A stretch of 64,000 nucleotides of DNA from Proteobacteria bacterium UBA2363 (GCA_002344355.1 DDTN01000043.1:22417-86416); one strand, 5' to 3'. Numbered from the stretch's first letter, positions 36,385-45,319 are shown. Notes: a model not told the origin generated them from the sequence alone. Made by a program: numbers and translations.

Positions 36385-38837
36385 CCACTCTCCGCCAGGC
36401 CGAGCAGGCGGTGGCCGGCTGGATGGCCGGCCGCGACGCTCCGCCGTTGCCGTTCCAGCGCGCCACCTGGCGCGGGTTCCGGCGCGGCGACGGCCTGGTC
36501 CATGCGCCGACCGGCAGCGGCAAGACCCTGGCCGTGTGGGGTGCCGCCCTGGTCGAGGCGCTCGCCGGCCGCAGGGTCGCCGGACCGCGGCAGCCGGCCC
36601 GCGCGCTCGGTCCGCGCCTGCTGTGGATCACGCCGCTGCGCGCCCTGGCCGCCGACACCCTGGCGGCCCTGCAGCGGCCGCTCGCCGACCTCGGCCTGGA
36701 CTGGACGGTGCTGGCGCGCACCGGCGACAGCGGCAGCGCGGCGCGGCGGCGCGCCCGCCAGGGCCGGGTCGATGTCCTGCTGACCACCCCGGAGAGCCTG
36801 TCCCTGCTGCTCAGCCATGAGGACGCGCCAGCCCGCTTCGCCCGCCTGGACACTGTCGTGGTCGACGAATGGCACGAGCTGCTGGGCAACAAGCGCGGCG
36901 TGCAGCTGGAGCTGTGCCTGGCGCGCCTGCGCCGGCTGCGGCCGGGCCTGCGCACCTGGGGCCTGTCGGCGACCCTGGCCGATCCGCAGCAGGCACTCGC
37001 CGTGCTCCAGGGCACGCCCGGGCGCGTTGGCACCCTGGTGCGCGGCGCGGTGCCGCGACCGGTCGAAGTGGAAACCCTGCTGCCCGCGCAGCCGACCCGC
37101 TTCCCCTGGGCCGGCCACCTGGGCCTGGCGCAACTGCCGGCCGTGGTGCGGGCGCTGGGCCAGGCCCAACGCAGCCTGGTGTTCACCAACACCCGCGCCC
37201 AGGCCGAACTGTGGCATCAGGCCCTGGCGGCGGTCTGGCCGTGGCCGGCGGACAGCCTGGCCCTGCACCACGGGTCGCTGGATCCGTCGTTGCGCGGGGC
37301 CGTCGAGGACGGCCTTCGCGCGGGCCGGTTGCGCTGCGTGGTCGCCACCTCCAGCCTCGACCTCGGCGTCGACTTCCCGGCCGTCGAACAGGTCGTCCAG
37401 ATCGGCAGTCCGCGCGGTGTCGGCCGCCTGCTGCAACGGGCCGGGCGCAGCGGCCACGCGCCCGGCCAGCCGAGCCGGGTGCTGTGCGTGCCGACCCACG
37501 CCCTGGAGCTGGCCGAGTTCGCCGCGGCCCGCCGTGCGATCGCCGGCGGCGCGCTGGAGCCGCGCCCGACCCCGGAGGCGCCGCTCGACGTGCTCGCGCA
37601 GCACCTGGGCACCCTGGCGGCCGGGGGCGGCTTCGCACCGGCGGCGGTGCTGGACGAGGTGCGCGAGGCGCACGCCTACCGGCGCCTGCGCGAGGACGAC
37701 TTCCAGGCCGTGCTGGACTTCCTGCGCCAGGGCGGCGCCAGCCTCGCCGCCTACCCCGGCTACCGGCGCCTGGCGCCCGATGCCGAGGGCCGCTGGACTC
37801 CGGTCGACGCCGCCGCCGCGCGCCTGCACCGCTATGGCATCGGCACCATCACCAGCGACGGCGCCCTGACGGTCCGCCTGCGCCGCGGCAGCCGCCTGGG
37901 CAGCATCGAGGAGGGCTTCCTGGCCCGGCTGCCGCCGGGTGCCGCGTTCCTGTTCGCCGGCCGCCGCCTGGAACTGCTGCGTATCGAGGGCATGACCGCC
38001 TGGGTGCGGCCGGCGCCGGCGGGCGGCACCGCCACCGCCGCGGTCTGGCAGGGCGGCCGCCTGCCGCTCAGCGGCCTGCTCGCCGGCCAGGTCGCCGCCC
38101 TGCTGGAACGTCCGGACGACTCCCCCGAGATGCGGGCCCTGGCACCGCTGCTGGCGTTGCAGGCCCGACTGTCGGCGCTGCCCGCGCAGGAAACCTGGCT
38201 GGCCGAGCGTCATCGCAGCCGCGACGGCCGGCACCTGGTGCTGCTGCCGTTCGCCGGTCGCGACCTGCACGAGTCGCTGGCCCTGCTGCTGGCCGGCCGC
38301 CTGCAACGCCTGCAGCCCGGTGGCGTGGCCTTCGCGGTCAACGACCACGGCCTGATCCTGACCGGGCGCACCTTGCCCGAGCTGGACGCCGATCGTCTGC
38401 GTGGCCTGCTCGATCCGGCAGGCCTGGAAGCGGATCTTGCCGAGGCGGTGGCGCTGGCCGAACTGGTCCGCCGCCGCTTCCGCGACATCGCCCGGATCGC
38501 CGGTCTGGTGCATGCCGCTCGACCCGGCGCCGGGCCCGGCCTGCGCCAGTTGCAGACTTCGACCGGGCTGCTGCACGACGTGCTCGCGCGGCACGAGCCC
38601 GACCACGTGCTGTTGCGCCAGGCGCGCCGGGAAGTGGAGACCGAGGTGCTGGCGTTGCCGCGCCTGCGCGCCCTGCTGGAGTCCGGTCGGAAGTACGACG
38701 TGCTGGTCACCGCACCCCGGCAGCTCACGCCCCTGGCGTTCCCGCTGTGGGCCGAACGGCTGCGCGGCGCGCTCGGCCACGGCGACTGGCAGGCCCGCGC
38801 GCTGGCACTGGCGCAACGCCTGGAGGCGGCGGCATGA
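36381..38837 (+). CDS. Ligase-associated DEXH-box helicase (Lhr-like)
   Basis: An 818-residue superfamily 2 helicase of the Lhr-Core type found next to this ligase. Motif I is APTGSGKT (42-49), motif II DEWH (162-165), motif III SATLADP, motif V TSSLDLGVDFPAVEQVVQIGSPRGVGRLLQRAGRSGH, the last showing the QRAGRSGH arginine-finger motif VI. A winged-helix plus beta-barrel Lhr C-terminal region follows. It should move along single-stranded DNA 3' to 5' using ATP and unwind duplex DNA or DNA-RNA hybrids. The ATG overlaps the ligase stop (ATGA) and its own stop is overlapped by pdeM. The upstream frame is open into the ligase, but only this ATG fits the family start. Confidence 0.95.
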   Translation: MTTLRQAEQAVAGWMAGRDAPPLPFQRATWRGFRRGDGLVHAPTGSGKTLAVWGAALVEALAGRRVAGPRQPARALGPRLLWITPLRALAADTLAALQRPLADLGLDWTVLARTGDSGSAARRRARQGRVDVLLTTPESLSLLLSHEDAPARFARLDTVVVDEWHELLGNKRGVQLELCLARLRRLRPGLRTWGLSATLADPQQALAVLQGTPGRVGTLVRGAVPRPVEVETLLPAQPTRFPWAGHLGLAQLPAVVRALGQAQRSLVFTNTRAQAELWHQALAAVWPWPADSLALHHGSLDPSLRGAVEDGLRAGRLRCVVATSSLDLGVDFPAVEQVVQIGSPRGVGRLLQRAGRSGHAPGQPSRVLCVPTHALELAEFAAARRAIAGGALEPRPTPEAPLDVLAQHLGTLAAGGGFAPAAVLDEVREAHAYRRLREDDFQAVLDFLRQGGASLAAYPGYRRLAPDAEGRWTPVDAAAARLHRYGIGTITSDGALTVRLRRGSRLGSIEEGFLARLPPGAAFLFAGRRLELLRIEGMTAWVRPAPAGGTATAAVWQGGRLPLSGLLAGQVAALLERPDDSPEMRALAPLLALQARLSALPAQETWLAERHRSRDGRHLVLLPFAGRDLHESLALLLAGRLQRLQPGGVAFAVNDHGLILTGRTLPELDADRLRGLLDPAGLEADLAEAVALAELVRRRFRDIARIAGLVHAARPGAGPGLRQLQTSTGLLHDVLARHEPDHVLLRQARREVETEVLALPRLRALLESGRKYDVLVTAPRQLTPLAFPLWAERLRGALGHGDWQARALALAQRLEAAA

Positions 38838-39553
38838 ACGCGCGGGCCGTGCCGCTCGATCTGGGCGGCGAACGCCTGCTCCTGCTGCCCGACCGGGCGG
38901 TGGCCTGGCCGGCGCGGCGGACCCTGCTGATCGCCGACCTGCACCTGGGCAAGGGCGAGATCCTGCGCCGGCACGGCATTCCGGTGCCCCGCGGCGGCAC
39001 CGGCCAGGACCTCGCCCGCATCGATCGCCTGCTCGGGGACACCGGCAGCCGGCGGCTGCTGGTGCTGGGCGACCTGGTGCACGGCCCGGGGCCGGCGCAG
39101 GCGGCCTGGCGGCAACGCCTGGCCGCCTGGCGTGCCGGTCGTCCCGGCCTGGAACTGGCCGTGGTCGGCGGCAACCACGACCGCCACGGCGCGCTCGACG
39201 GGCTGGGCTTCACCGAGCTCGGCCCGGTCCGCACCGAGCCGCCCTTCGAGTTCAGCCATGCGCCCGGCGCCGGGCCACCGGGCGACGGCCGGGTCCGCCT
39301 GTGCGGCCACCTGCATCCGGTGCTGGCGACCCGCGACGATGCCGGGCGACTGCGCGTGCCGGTGTTCTGGCTGCGCGGCGACACCCTGGTGCTGCCGGCC
39401 TTCGGCGCCCTGACCGGCGGTCATGCGGTGTCTGCCGACTCCGGCGACCGGCTGTGGGCGGCGCTGGACGAGGCCGTGCTGCCATTGCCCGTCGCCGCCG
39501 CCACCGGCCTACGAACCGGCTCGAGAAAAACCACCCAGAACACTGATAAATAG
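38834..39553 (+). CDS. pdeM: Ligase-associated DNA damage response endonuclease PdeM
   Basis: A 239-residue calcineurin-like metallophosphoesterase of the PdeM family, a Mn2+-dependent DNA/RNA phosphodiesterase. Metal motifs are in order: ADLHLGKG (D-x-H), VLGDLVHG (GD), VVGGNHDRHG (GNHD), and LCGHLHPVL (GHxH). It overlaps the helicase stop (ATGA) and ends the four-gene repair operon. The last 16 residues, TGLRTGSRKTTQNTDK, are encoded by AT-richer DNA (from about 39515) and are atypical in composition. They may represent a drifted 3' end created by read-through into a former intergenic region. The core is intact. Confidence 0.93.
   Translation: MNARAVPLDLGGERLLLLPDRAVAWPARRTLLIADLHLGKGEILRRHGIPVPRGGTGQDLARIDRLLGDTGSRRLLVLGDLVHGPGPAQAAWRQRLAAWRAGRPGLELAVVGGNHDRHGALDGLGFTELGPVRTEPPFEFSHAPGAGPPGDGRVRLCGHLHPVLATRDDAGRLRVPVFWLRGDTLVLPAFGALTGGHAVSADSGDRLWAALDEAVLPLPVAAATGLRTGSRKTTQNTDK
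39545..39551 (+). promoter_or_regulatory. AT-rich promoter candidate upstream of the FadJ-like gene
   Basis: GATAAAT at the end of pdeM lies in the AT-richest stretch of the neighbourhood (about 39520-39565), 106 bases before the FadJ-like ATG. It could provide the -10 of a promoter for that gene. A convincing -35 is not seen. Confidence 0.35.
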
Positions 39554-39657
39554 GACAAAACACCCCGGGGCGCGGACCTGCCTGCGCGCCCCCGGTGCGC
39601 CCGTCCGGCGGCCCCCTATGCGACACTTGGCCGGTCAACGCACGGAGCACCTGACCC

Positions 39658-41700
39658 ATGTTCGAGGGACTGCGCCCCCAGCACTGCCGCGCCGAGGTTC
39701 GCGAGGACGGCATCGTCGTCATCACCCTGGACCGCGCCGACAAGCCGGTCAACGCGCTGGCCAGCGCGCTGATCGACGAGCTCGGGCAACTGGTCGAGCG
39801 CCTGGCGATCGAGCCGCCCAGGGGCGTCGTGTTCATCTCGGCCAAGCCGGCCGGCTTCTCGCCCGGCGCCGACATCTCCGAGTTCGAACGGTTCTTCGCC
39901 GAGGGCACCACCGGCGACGCCATCGACCGGGGCCATCGGGTGTTCTCGCGCATCGAGTCGCTGCGCTGCCCGACCGTCGCCGCCATCCACGGCCACTGCT
40001 ACGGCGGCGGCATGGAGCTGTCGCTGGCCTGCCGCTACCGGATCGCCGCCGACACCCCGGAAACCCGTCTGGGCCTGCCCGAGGTCAAGCTCGGCATCCA
40101 TCCGGGCTGGGGCGGCCTGGCCCGCCTGCCGCACCTGGTCGGCGCGCCGGAGGCCATGAAGCTGATGCTGGCCGGCGGCTCGGTGGCCGCCGGCAAGGCG
40201 CGCTCGCTCGGCCTGGTCGACCGCGTGGTGGCCGCGGACCGTCTGCTCGAGGGCGCCTGCGAACTGCTCCTGCGCCGTCCGGCCCGGCCGCTGCGACAGC
40301 GCGCCCTGGCCTGGGCGTCCAACACCTGGCCGGCGCGCCAGGTGCTGGCGCCGATGATGCGCAGGCAACTGGCCGGCAAGGCGCGCCGCGCCCACTACCC
40401 GGCCCCGTACGCGATGCTGGAGGTGTGGCGCCGGCACGGCGGCAGCGTGCGCGGCGCGCTGCGCCCGGAGGCGCGCTCGGTGGTGCGCCTGGCCGGCACG
40501 CCGACCGCCCACAACCTGGTGCGCGTGTACTTCCTGCAGGAGGCCCTGAAGGCGGGCGGAGCGGGCATCGATCACGGCATCGGCCACGTCCACGTGGTCG
40601 GCGCCGGCGTGATGGGCGGCGACATCGCCGCCTGGACCGCCCTGCAGGGCTTCACGGTCAGCCTGCAGGACAACGACGGCGCGGCCATCGAGCGCGCCCT
40701 GGGCCGCGCCCGCACCCTGTACGAGCGGCGCCTGAAGACCCCGGAACGGGTCGCCGCGGCCCTGGCCAGGCTCAGCGCCGACCCGGAGGGCGCGCGGGTG
40801 CCGGACGCCGACCTGGTGATCGAGGCGATCGTCGAGAGGACCGAGGCCAAGCGCGGCCTGTTCGCCGCCCTGGAGCCGCGCATGAAGCCCGGCGCCCTGC
40901 TCGCCAGCAACACCTCGAGCATCGTGCTCGAGGACCTGCGCGCGGGCCTGGCGCGGCCCGGACAGTTCCTCGGCCTGCACTACTTCAACCCGGTGGCCAT
41001 GCTGCCCCTGGTCGAGGTGGTGCGCCACGACCAGGTCGACGCGACCGCCTTCCAGCGCGCGCTCGGCTTCGTGCGCGGCCACGACAAGCTGCCGCTGGCG
41101 GTCAACAGCGCGCCGGGGTTCCTGGTCAACCGCATCCTGTTCCCCTACCTGCTGGAGGCCTTCCGGCTGCGCCAGGAGGGCGTGCCGCTGCGCGCCATCG
41201 ACGCCGCGGCGAAGGACTTCGGCATGCCGATGGGGCCGGTGGAGCTGGCCGACCAGGTCGGCCTGGACGTCTGCGCCCATGTCGGCGCGGTGATCGCGCC
41301 GACCCTGGGCGTCGAGCTGCCCGGCGGCATCGACGACCTGGTCGCTGCCGGCAAGCGCGGCCGCAAGGACGGCGAGGGGCTGTACGTCTGGACCGAGGGC
41401 AAGGCGGTGAAGCCGCCGCTGCCGGAGCACTACGTGCCGCCGCCGGACCTGCAGGACCGCCTGATCCTGCCGATGCTCAACGAGGCGGTGGCCTGCCTGC
41501 ACGAGGGCATCGTGGCCAGCGCCGACGAGCTCGACGCCGGGGTGATCTTCGGCACCGGCTTCGCGCCGTTCCGCGGCGGCCCCATGCAGCACATCCGCAC
41601 GGTCGGTGCCGACGCCGTGCTGGCGCGCCTGCAGGCGCTGGCGAAGAAGCACGGCCCGCGCTTCGCGCCCCGCCCGGGCTGGGAGACGCTGCCGCGCTGA
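39658..41700 (+). CDS. Bifunctional enoyl-CoA hydratase/3-hydroxyacyl-CoA dehydrogenase
   Basis: A 680-residue FadJ/FadB-type multifunctional enzyme of fatty acid beta-oxidation. The hydratase/isomerase half (about 1-270) has KPAGFSPGADISEF for the oxyanion hole and the catalytic glutamates in CYGGGMELSLACRYRIA and GLPEVKLGIHPGWGG. The dehydrogenase half (about 305-670) has the NAD loop GAGVMGGDIA, the Ser in ASNTSSIVLEDL and His in GLHYFNPVAMLPLVE. It ends with a second dehydrogenase domain (FGTGFAPFRGGPM). No thiolase (fadA) follows; the next gene is opposite. It is closer to FadJ-like stand-alone enzymes. Possible substrates include fatty acyl-CoA and the crotonyl-CoA made by glutaryl-CoA dehydrogenase. 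Confidence 0.93.
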   Translation: MFEGLRPQHCRAEVREDGIVVITLDRADKPVNALASALIDELGQLVERLAIEPPRGVVFISAKPAGFSPGADISEFERFFAEGTTGDAIDRGHRVFSRIESLRCPTVAAIHGHCYGGGMELSLACRYRIAADTPETRLGLPEVKLGIHPGWGGLARLPHLVGAPEAMKLMLAGGSVAAGKARSLGLVDRVVAADRLLEGACELLLRRPARPLRQRALAWASNTWPARQVLAPMMRRQLAGKARRAHYPAPYAMLEVWRRHGGSVRGALRPEARSVVRLAGTPTAHNLVRVYFLQEALKAGGAGIDHGIGHVHVVGAGVMGGDIAAWTALQGFTVSLQDNDGAAIERALGRARTLYERRLKTPERVAAALARLSADPEGARVPDADLVIEAIVERTEAKRGLFAALEPRMKPGALLASNTSSIVLEDLRAGLARPGQFLGLHYFNPVAMLPLVEVVRHDQVDATAFQRALGFVRGHDKLPLAVNSAPGFLVNRILFPYLLEAFRLRQEGVPLRAIDAAAKDFGMPMGPVELADQVGLDVCAHVGAVIAPTLGVELPGGIDDLVAAGKRGRKDGEGLYVWTEGKAVKPPLPEHYVPPPDLQDRLILPMLNEAVACLHEGIVASADELDAGVIFGTGFAPFRGGPMQHIRTVGADAVLARLQALAKKHGPRFAPRPGWETLPR

Positions 41701-41754
41701 CCGCGCATCCCGGCCCCGGCCCCGGCACCGCGCCCGGGACCCGGGCGCCGCGGG

Positions 41755-42108
41755 TCACATGGTCAGGGTCGGCTTGTCGGCGTTGAGCTGGGCGCCCAGC
41801 ACCGATTCGATGCGCGCCCGGGCGGCCTCGCCGTCCGGACCGTCGTTGAACTGCACGCCGATGCCCGCCGGATTGCCGGACTGCGCGCCTTGCGGCGTCA
41901 CCCAGACCACCTTGCCGGATACCGGCAGGCGGTCGCCCTCCTCGTGCAGGTGCACCAGCAGGAACACCTCGTCGCCGAGCCGGAACACCTGGGCGCTGGG
42001 CACGAACAGGCCGCCACCCTTGATCGAGGGCATGTAGGCCGCGTACAGCGCCGCCTTGTCCCGGATCTCGACCGGCAGGATCGCCTGCCGCTTGCCGCCC
42101 AACTGCAT
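41755..42108 (-). CDS. pilZ: Type IV pilus PilZ protein
   Basis: A 117-residue PilZ of the pilus-biogenesis type. It closely resembles Pseudomonas aeruginosa PilZ as I recall it: IRDKAALYAAYMPSIKGGGLF, GDEVFLLVHL, PVSGKVVWVTPQGAQ, NPAGIGVQFND and the tail PTLTM. The canonical cyclic di-GMP motifs (RxxxR and D/NxSxxG) are absent, as in that group, so it likely acts by binding PilB/FimX-like partners rather than by cyclic di-GMP. In Pseudomonas the gene lies right after holB, but here it is separated by about 3.3 kb. The ATG codon 42108 is chosen by homology. It needs PilB and FimX elsewhere in the genome. Confidence 0.93.
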   Translation of the reverse strand: MQLGGKRQAILPVEIRDKAALYAAYMPSIKGGGLFVPSAQVFRLGDEVFLLVHLHEEGDRLPVSGKVVWVTPQGAQSGNPAGIGVQFNDGPDGEAARARIESVLGAQLNADKPTLTM

Positions 42109-42235
42109 GTCGTCTACCCCTCTCGAGCGGCGCCACGGGCCATGGCCGTGCGCCCGGCTGCCGGCCCGCTCCCGGACCGGGCGGCGCCGGTCCCCAGGCG
42201 CGCCCGGCGAGTTTGCCACAGCGCGCGGGCCGGCA

Positions 42236-42955
42236 TCACCCGCCGGGTTCGTCGGCCAGGACCGCCTCGTCGCCGTAGAAGTCGGCCGCGCCGGAACCGA
42301 TCTCGTAATAGCAGCCGACCACCGCGACCCGCCCGTCCGCCACCGCCTTCGCCACCACCGGGCTGGCCTGCACGTGCTCGACCTGCGCCAGCACGTGCCG
42401 GACCACCGCCTCGCGCATCCTGGACTTCTCGTCGACCAGGGGCGGGACGTCGGACACCGACGGCCGGATCGCATCCAGCAGGTGACGGATGTTGTCGGGC
42501 TGCGCCGCGGTCTCCGCCTCGGGCAGCATGGCCGCGCGCACCGCGCCGCAGCCCTCGTGGCCCATCACCACGATCAGGTGGCACTTGAGCTCGGTGATCG
42601 CGTACTCCAGGCTGCCCAGGGTCGCCGGCGTGCAGACGTGGCCGGCGACGCGGACGATGAACAGGTCGCCCAGGCCCTGGTCGAACACGATCTCGACCGG
42701 CACCCGGCTGTCGCTGCAGGCCAGGATGGTGGCGAACGGGGTCTGCTCGATGATCTGCGCGCGGCGCTCGTTGGCGTTGAGCTCCGGACGGGTCGCGCGG
42801 CCGCTGAAGAAGCGCTCGTTGCCGGCCTTGAGCGCGGCCAGGGCCGCGGCCGGGGTGCCCATCTCCGGGTCCTTCAGGCGGGCGATGTCGGCCATCGACG
42901 CGCCACGCTTGCCGGCGCTGTGCAGCAGCGACTTCAACTTGTTGACTGGAACCAC
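42236..42955 (-). CDS. Beta-class carbonic anhydrase
   Basis: A 239-residue zinc enzyme that interconverts CO2 and bicarbonate. The Zn and catalytic residues are complete: Cys80, Asp82 and Arg84 in ACSDSRV, and His133 and Cys136 in MGHEGCGAV. The RVAGHV and LGSLEYAI stretches are standard. Residues 145-175 are longer than in E. coli Can. The start is GTG at 42955, preceded by GGGAGG eight bases upstream; the next ATG, at 42895, would lose the first 20 residues. It is transcribed in the same direction as usp and pilZ but with 127-102 base gaps, so co-transcription is not certain. Confidence 0.94.
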   Translation of the reverse strand: MVPVNKLKSLLHSAGKRGASMADIARLKDPEMGTPAAALAALKAGNERFFSGRATRPELNANERRAQIIEQTPFATILACSDSRVPVEIVFDQGLGDLFIVRVAGHVCTPATLGSLEYAITELKCHLIVVMGHEGCGAVRAAMLPEAETAAQPDNIRHLLDAIRPSVSDVPPLVDEKSRMREAVVRHVLAQVEHVQASPVVAKAVADGRVAVVGCYYEIGSGAADFYGDEAVLADEPGG

Positions 42956-43057
42956 GCGTTCGTCCTCCCTGGCGTCACCGCGCCGGTGTCCGGGCATTGT
43001 GCCGTCTGGCGCCCGGTCGCGCCCACCCTGCCGCCGCGATCGCCATCGGATCCGGGT

Positions 43058-43924
43058 TCAGGGCACGACCAGCACGTCGCAGGGTGCCTCGGCCAGCAGG
43101 TGCCGGCTGACGCTGCCCAGGAACAGCTCGTCGGCCAGGGTGGCGCCGTGCTTGCCCAGCACCAGCAGGTCGCAGCCGCTCGCCTCGACCTGGCCGAGCA
43201 GGGCGGCGGTCGGATAGCCCTCGACCACGACGCTGTCGGTGGCGTCGCCGTGGCCGGCCTCGGCGACCTGCTGGACCAGGGCGAGCCGGGCATCGGCGAG
43301 CGCGCGCTGGCGCTGCCATTCGATCGCCGCCCGCTCGACCCCGGCGTGCGCCATCGCCACGCCCAGCGAGAACTCGACGGCATGGACCGCCTGTACGGTC
43401 CCGCCGGACGCCCAGCGGGCGGCGCCCAGCACGCGCGGCGTCGACGCCGACAGGTCGAGCGCCGCCAGCACCTGGCGGTACGGGCCGGCCACGGCGTTGC
43501 GGACCACCAGCACCGCCTGCCGGCCGGCGCGCGCCAGGCGCGCCGGCGTGCTGCCGCCGAAGCCGCGGCGCAGGTCGTGCTGGCCGCGGGCGCCGACCAC
43601 CAGCAGGTCGTCGGCGCCGGCGACGTCGTGCAGCTCCGGCAGCAGCCGTCCGGTGCGCACCTGAGGGCGCAGCACGACCCCGGCGGGCGGTGCCAGGGCC
43701 GCCAACGCTTCCTGCAGGCGCAAGGTGGCACTGGCGAGCGCGACCCGCTCGGCCGCGCCGGGTTCGCCGAACAGGCTGCGCAGGACCGTCAGCGGACCGG
43801 CCTCGACCACGTGGACGGCGGTCACGACCGCCGTCGAGGTCGCCGGCGCCAGGTGCACGGCGCGCTCCAGCGCCAGGCCACCGTCCTCGGAAAAATCAGT
43901 GGCTGCCAGGATGCCGGTGAACAT
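43058..43924 (-). CDS. Tandem universal stress protein
   Basis: A 288-residue protein with two UspA-like domains. The first (about 1-140) starts MFTGILAATDFSEDGGLALERAV and ends with ADDLLVVGARGQHDLRRGFGGSTPARLARAGRQAVLVV. The second (about 150-288) starts YRQVLAALDLS and ends with DLLVLGKHGATLADELFLGSVSRHLLAEAPCDVLVV. Both ends contain the G-x2-G-x(9)-G(S/T)-like ATP-binding pattern, so nucleotide binding is likely. Universal stress proteins support survival under starvation, oxygen limitation or oxidative stress. The start ATG has GGAGGC seven bases before it and a TATGAT 28 bases upstream. Confidence 0.9.
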   Translation of the reverse strand: MFTGILAATDFSEDGGLALERAVHLAPATSTAVVTAVHVVEAGPLTVLRSLFGEPGAAERVALASATLRLQEALAALAPPAGVVLRPQVRTGRLLPELHDVAGADDLLVVGARGQHDLRRGFGGSTPARLARAGRQAVLVVRNAVAGPYRQVLAALDLSASTPRVLGAARWASGGTVQAVHAVEFSLGVAMAHAGVERAAIEWQRQRALADARLALVQQVAEAGHGDATDSVVVEGYPTAALLGQVEASGCDLLVLGKHGATLADELFLGSVSRHLLAEAPCDVLVVP

Positions 43925-43952
43925 GGGCGCTGCCTCCAGGACCAGGGCCCCG

Positions 43953-43958
43953 ATCATA
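43953..43958 (-). promoter_or_regulatory. Putative -10 element of the universal stress gene
   Basis: TATGAT on the minus strand 28 bases before the usp start is close to the sigma-70 -10 consensus. No clear -35 is seen. Confidence 0.45.
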
Positions 43959-44216
43959 CCCACCCCGGGCGCCGGGGCTGCCGGTGTCTGCCGCCCAGGC
44001 CAGCCGAGGGACGCCGCATCCCGGCGATGCCCCGACGCCAGGCGACCACAGGCCCGGACACGACACCGGTCTGTCCTCCTTCGGGCATGGGGCCTTGGAT
44101 CGCGTCCCGCCGCTCTGACCCGAACCCCGACCCCCTATGCCGCGCCCCGCGCCCGGTGCCCTCTTCCTGGTCCCCGGTCCCCGCTCCCCACCCATGACAC
44201 CCGGACGCCCGCTCAC
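43959..44216. other. Intergenic stretch between usp and the thioredoxin-SH3 gene
   Basis: Within the 306-base divergent gap between 43924 and 44231, this part is GC-rich with short C-rich tracts (CCCCGG and CCCC-type) and no credible ORF. Apart from the -10 candidates at its edges, I see no recognisable element. Confidence 0.5.
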
Positions 44217-44222
44217 TACAGT
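44217..44222 (+). promoter_or_regulatory. Putative -10 element very close to the start codon
   Basis: TACAGT lies eight bases before the ATG at 44231. If used, the transcript would be leaderless or nearly so. Confidence 0.35.
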
Positions 44223-44230
44223 GGCCTCCA

Positions 44231-45319
44231 ATGAAGCCTGAAACCCACCGTTGCCGCCGTCCCGCGCGCCTGATCGCTGCCGCCACCCTGGTCATGGCCA
44301 CCGCGGTCTGGGGACAGGGCAGCGTGATCGACGACGCCGGACGCGCCGGGCGCCTGCTGGCGCTGCTCGACGACGCCGCCTGGATCGCCGACGGAACCGC
44401 GAGCGACCGCCACATCTACGTCGTCGCCAGCACCGACTGCGGTTACTGCGCGCGCCTGTACGAGGACAGCCGCAGTGGCCGCGACGGCGTCCAGCTGCGC
44501 TGGCTGCTGCTCGGCACCCGGGCCGGCGGCGCCGGCGCCCTCCTGGCCGCCGACGATGCCGCCCTGCTGGGCGAGGTCTTCGCGGGGCAGCCGGCGCCGG
44601 CAGGCGACCCGGCCGGCGACGCCCTGCTCGACGTCAACGCCTGGCTGCCCGGCCTGCTCGGCCTGGACCTGACGGTGACCCCGACCTTCGTGTTCCAGGG
44701 CCGTACCGGACTGCGCGTGGTGTCCGGCCTGGGCGACGGCCTGGCCGGATTGCTGCCCCAGGTCCAGGCCCGCGCCGGCGCGGCGGCCCCGGTCCCGCGC
44801 AGCCGTGCCGTGGTCGCCGCCGGCCTGCCCGCCGTCGAACCGGCGCGGACCGCGCGCCTGGTGAACTTCCGCGACTCCGGCCTGCCGCTGTACACCCTGC
44901 CCGACCGCGGTGCGCTGGCGGCAGGCGAGCTGGCGCCCCGGCAGAGCTACACGGTCACCGGCCGGATCGGCGACGACTGGCTCCAGGTGGCCGCGCTGCA
45001 GCGCACGGAGCCCGGCGGCGGCACCGTGCCCGGCTATCTGTACTCCCCCGAGGACGTGCGCCTGGACCGCCTGGACTTCCGCATCGCGCCGGCGCACGGC
45101 GAAGTGATGGCCACGACGACCGCGCTCCCCGTGCACAGCCATCCCGACCCCGCCGCACCGGTCATCCTGCGCCTGGAACCGGGCCAGTCCCTGCCCCGGC
45201 GGGGCACGGTGGAGGGCCTGGAGGGCCGCTGGGCGGCGGTCCTGCTGTTCAGCGACGGCAGTCCCGCCTTCGTGCCCGACGCGGAGCCGGCAGAGGCCGG
45301 CGGTCCGTCGGAGGATTGA
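44231..45319 (+). CDS. Exported thioredoxin-fold protein with SH3-like tail
   Basis: A 362-residue protein I cannot assign to a named family. A signal peptide covers about 1-29. A thioredoxin/DsbC-like half follows with STDCGYCARLYED (CGYC active site, Cys70 and Cys73) and TVTPTFVFQG with the cis-proline. This suggests a disulfide isomerase or reductase role in the periplasm. From about 210, two SH3-like strand modules appear (RLVNFRDSGLPLYTLPDRGALAAGE, and AHGEVMATTTALPVHSHPDPAAPVILRLEPGQSLPRRG), of the kind used for cell wall or peptide binding. The combination is unusual. A TACAGT -10 is only eight bases upstream, so the message may be leaderless. It is convergent with holB, 127 bases away. 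Confidence 0.7.
   Translation: MKPETHRCRRPARLIAAATLVMATAVWGQGSVIDDAGRAGRLLALLDDAAWIADGTASDRHIYVVASTDCGYCARLYEDSRSGRDGVQLRWLLLGTRAGGAGALLAADDAALLGEVFAGQPAPAGDPAGDALLDVNAWLPGLLGLDLTVTPTFVFQGRTGLRVVSGLGDGLAGLLPQVQARAGAAAPVPRSRAVVAAGLPAVEPARTARLVNFRDSGLPLYTLPDRGALAAGELAPRQSYTVTGRIGDDWLQVAALQRTEPGGGTVPGYLYSPEDVRLDRLDFRIAPAHGEVMATTTALPVHSHPDPAAPVILRLEPGQSLPRRGTVEGLEGRWAAVLLFSDGSPAFVPDAEPAEAGGPSED

Noticed and set aside
33752..39553. Ligase-helicase-nuclease operon as a phage defence system
   Set aside because: The four members are the known ligase-associated repair group and no recognition or mobile element genes are near.
39658..41700. FadJ-like gene as part of a fadBA operon
   Set aside because: No thiolase or acyl-CoA ligase gene lies on either side.
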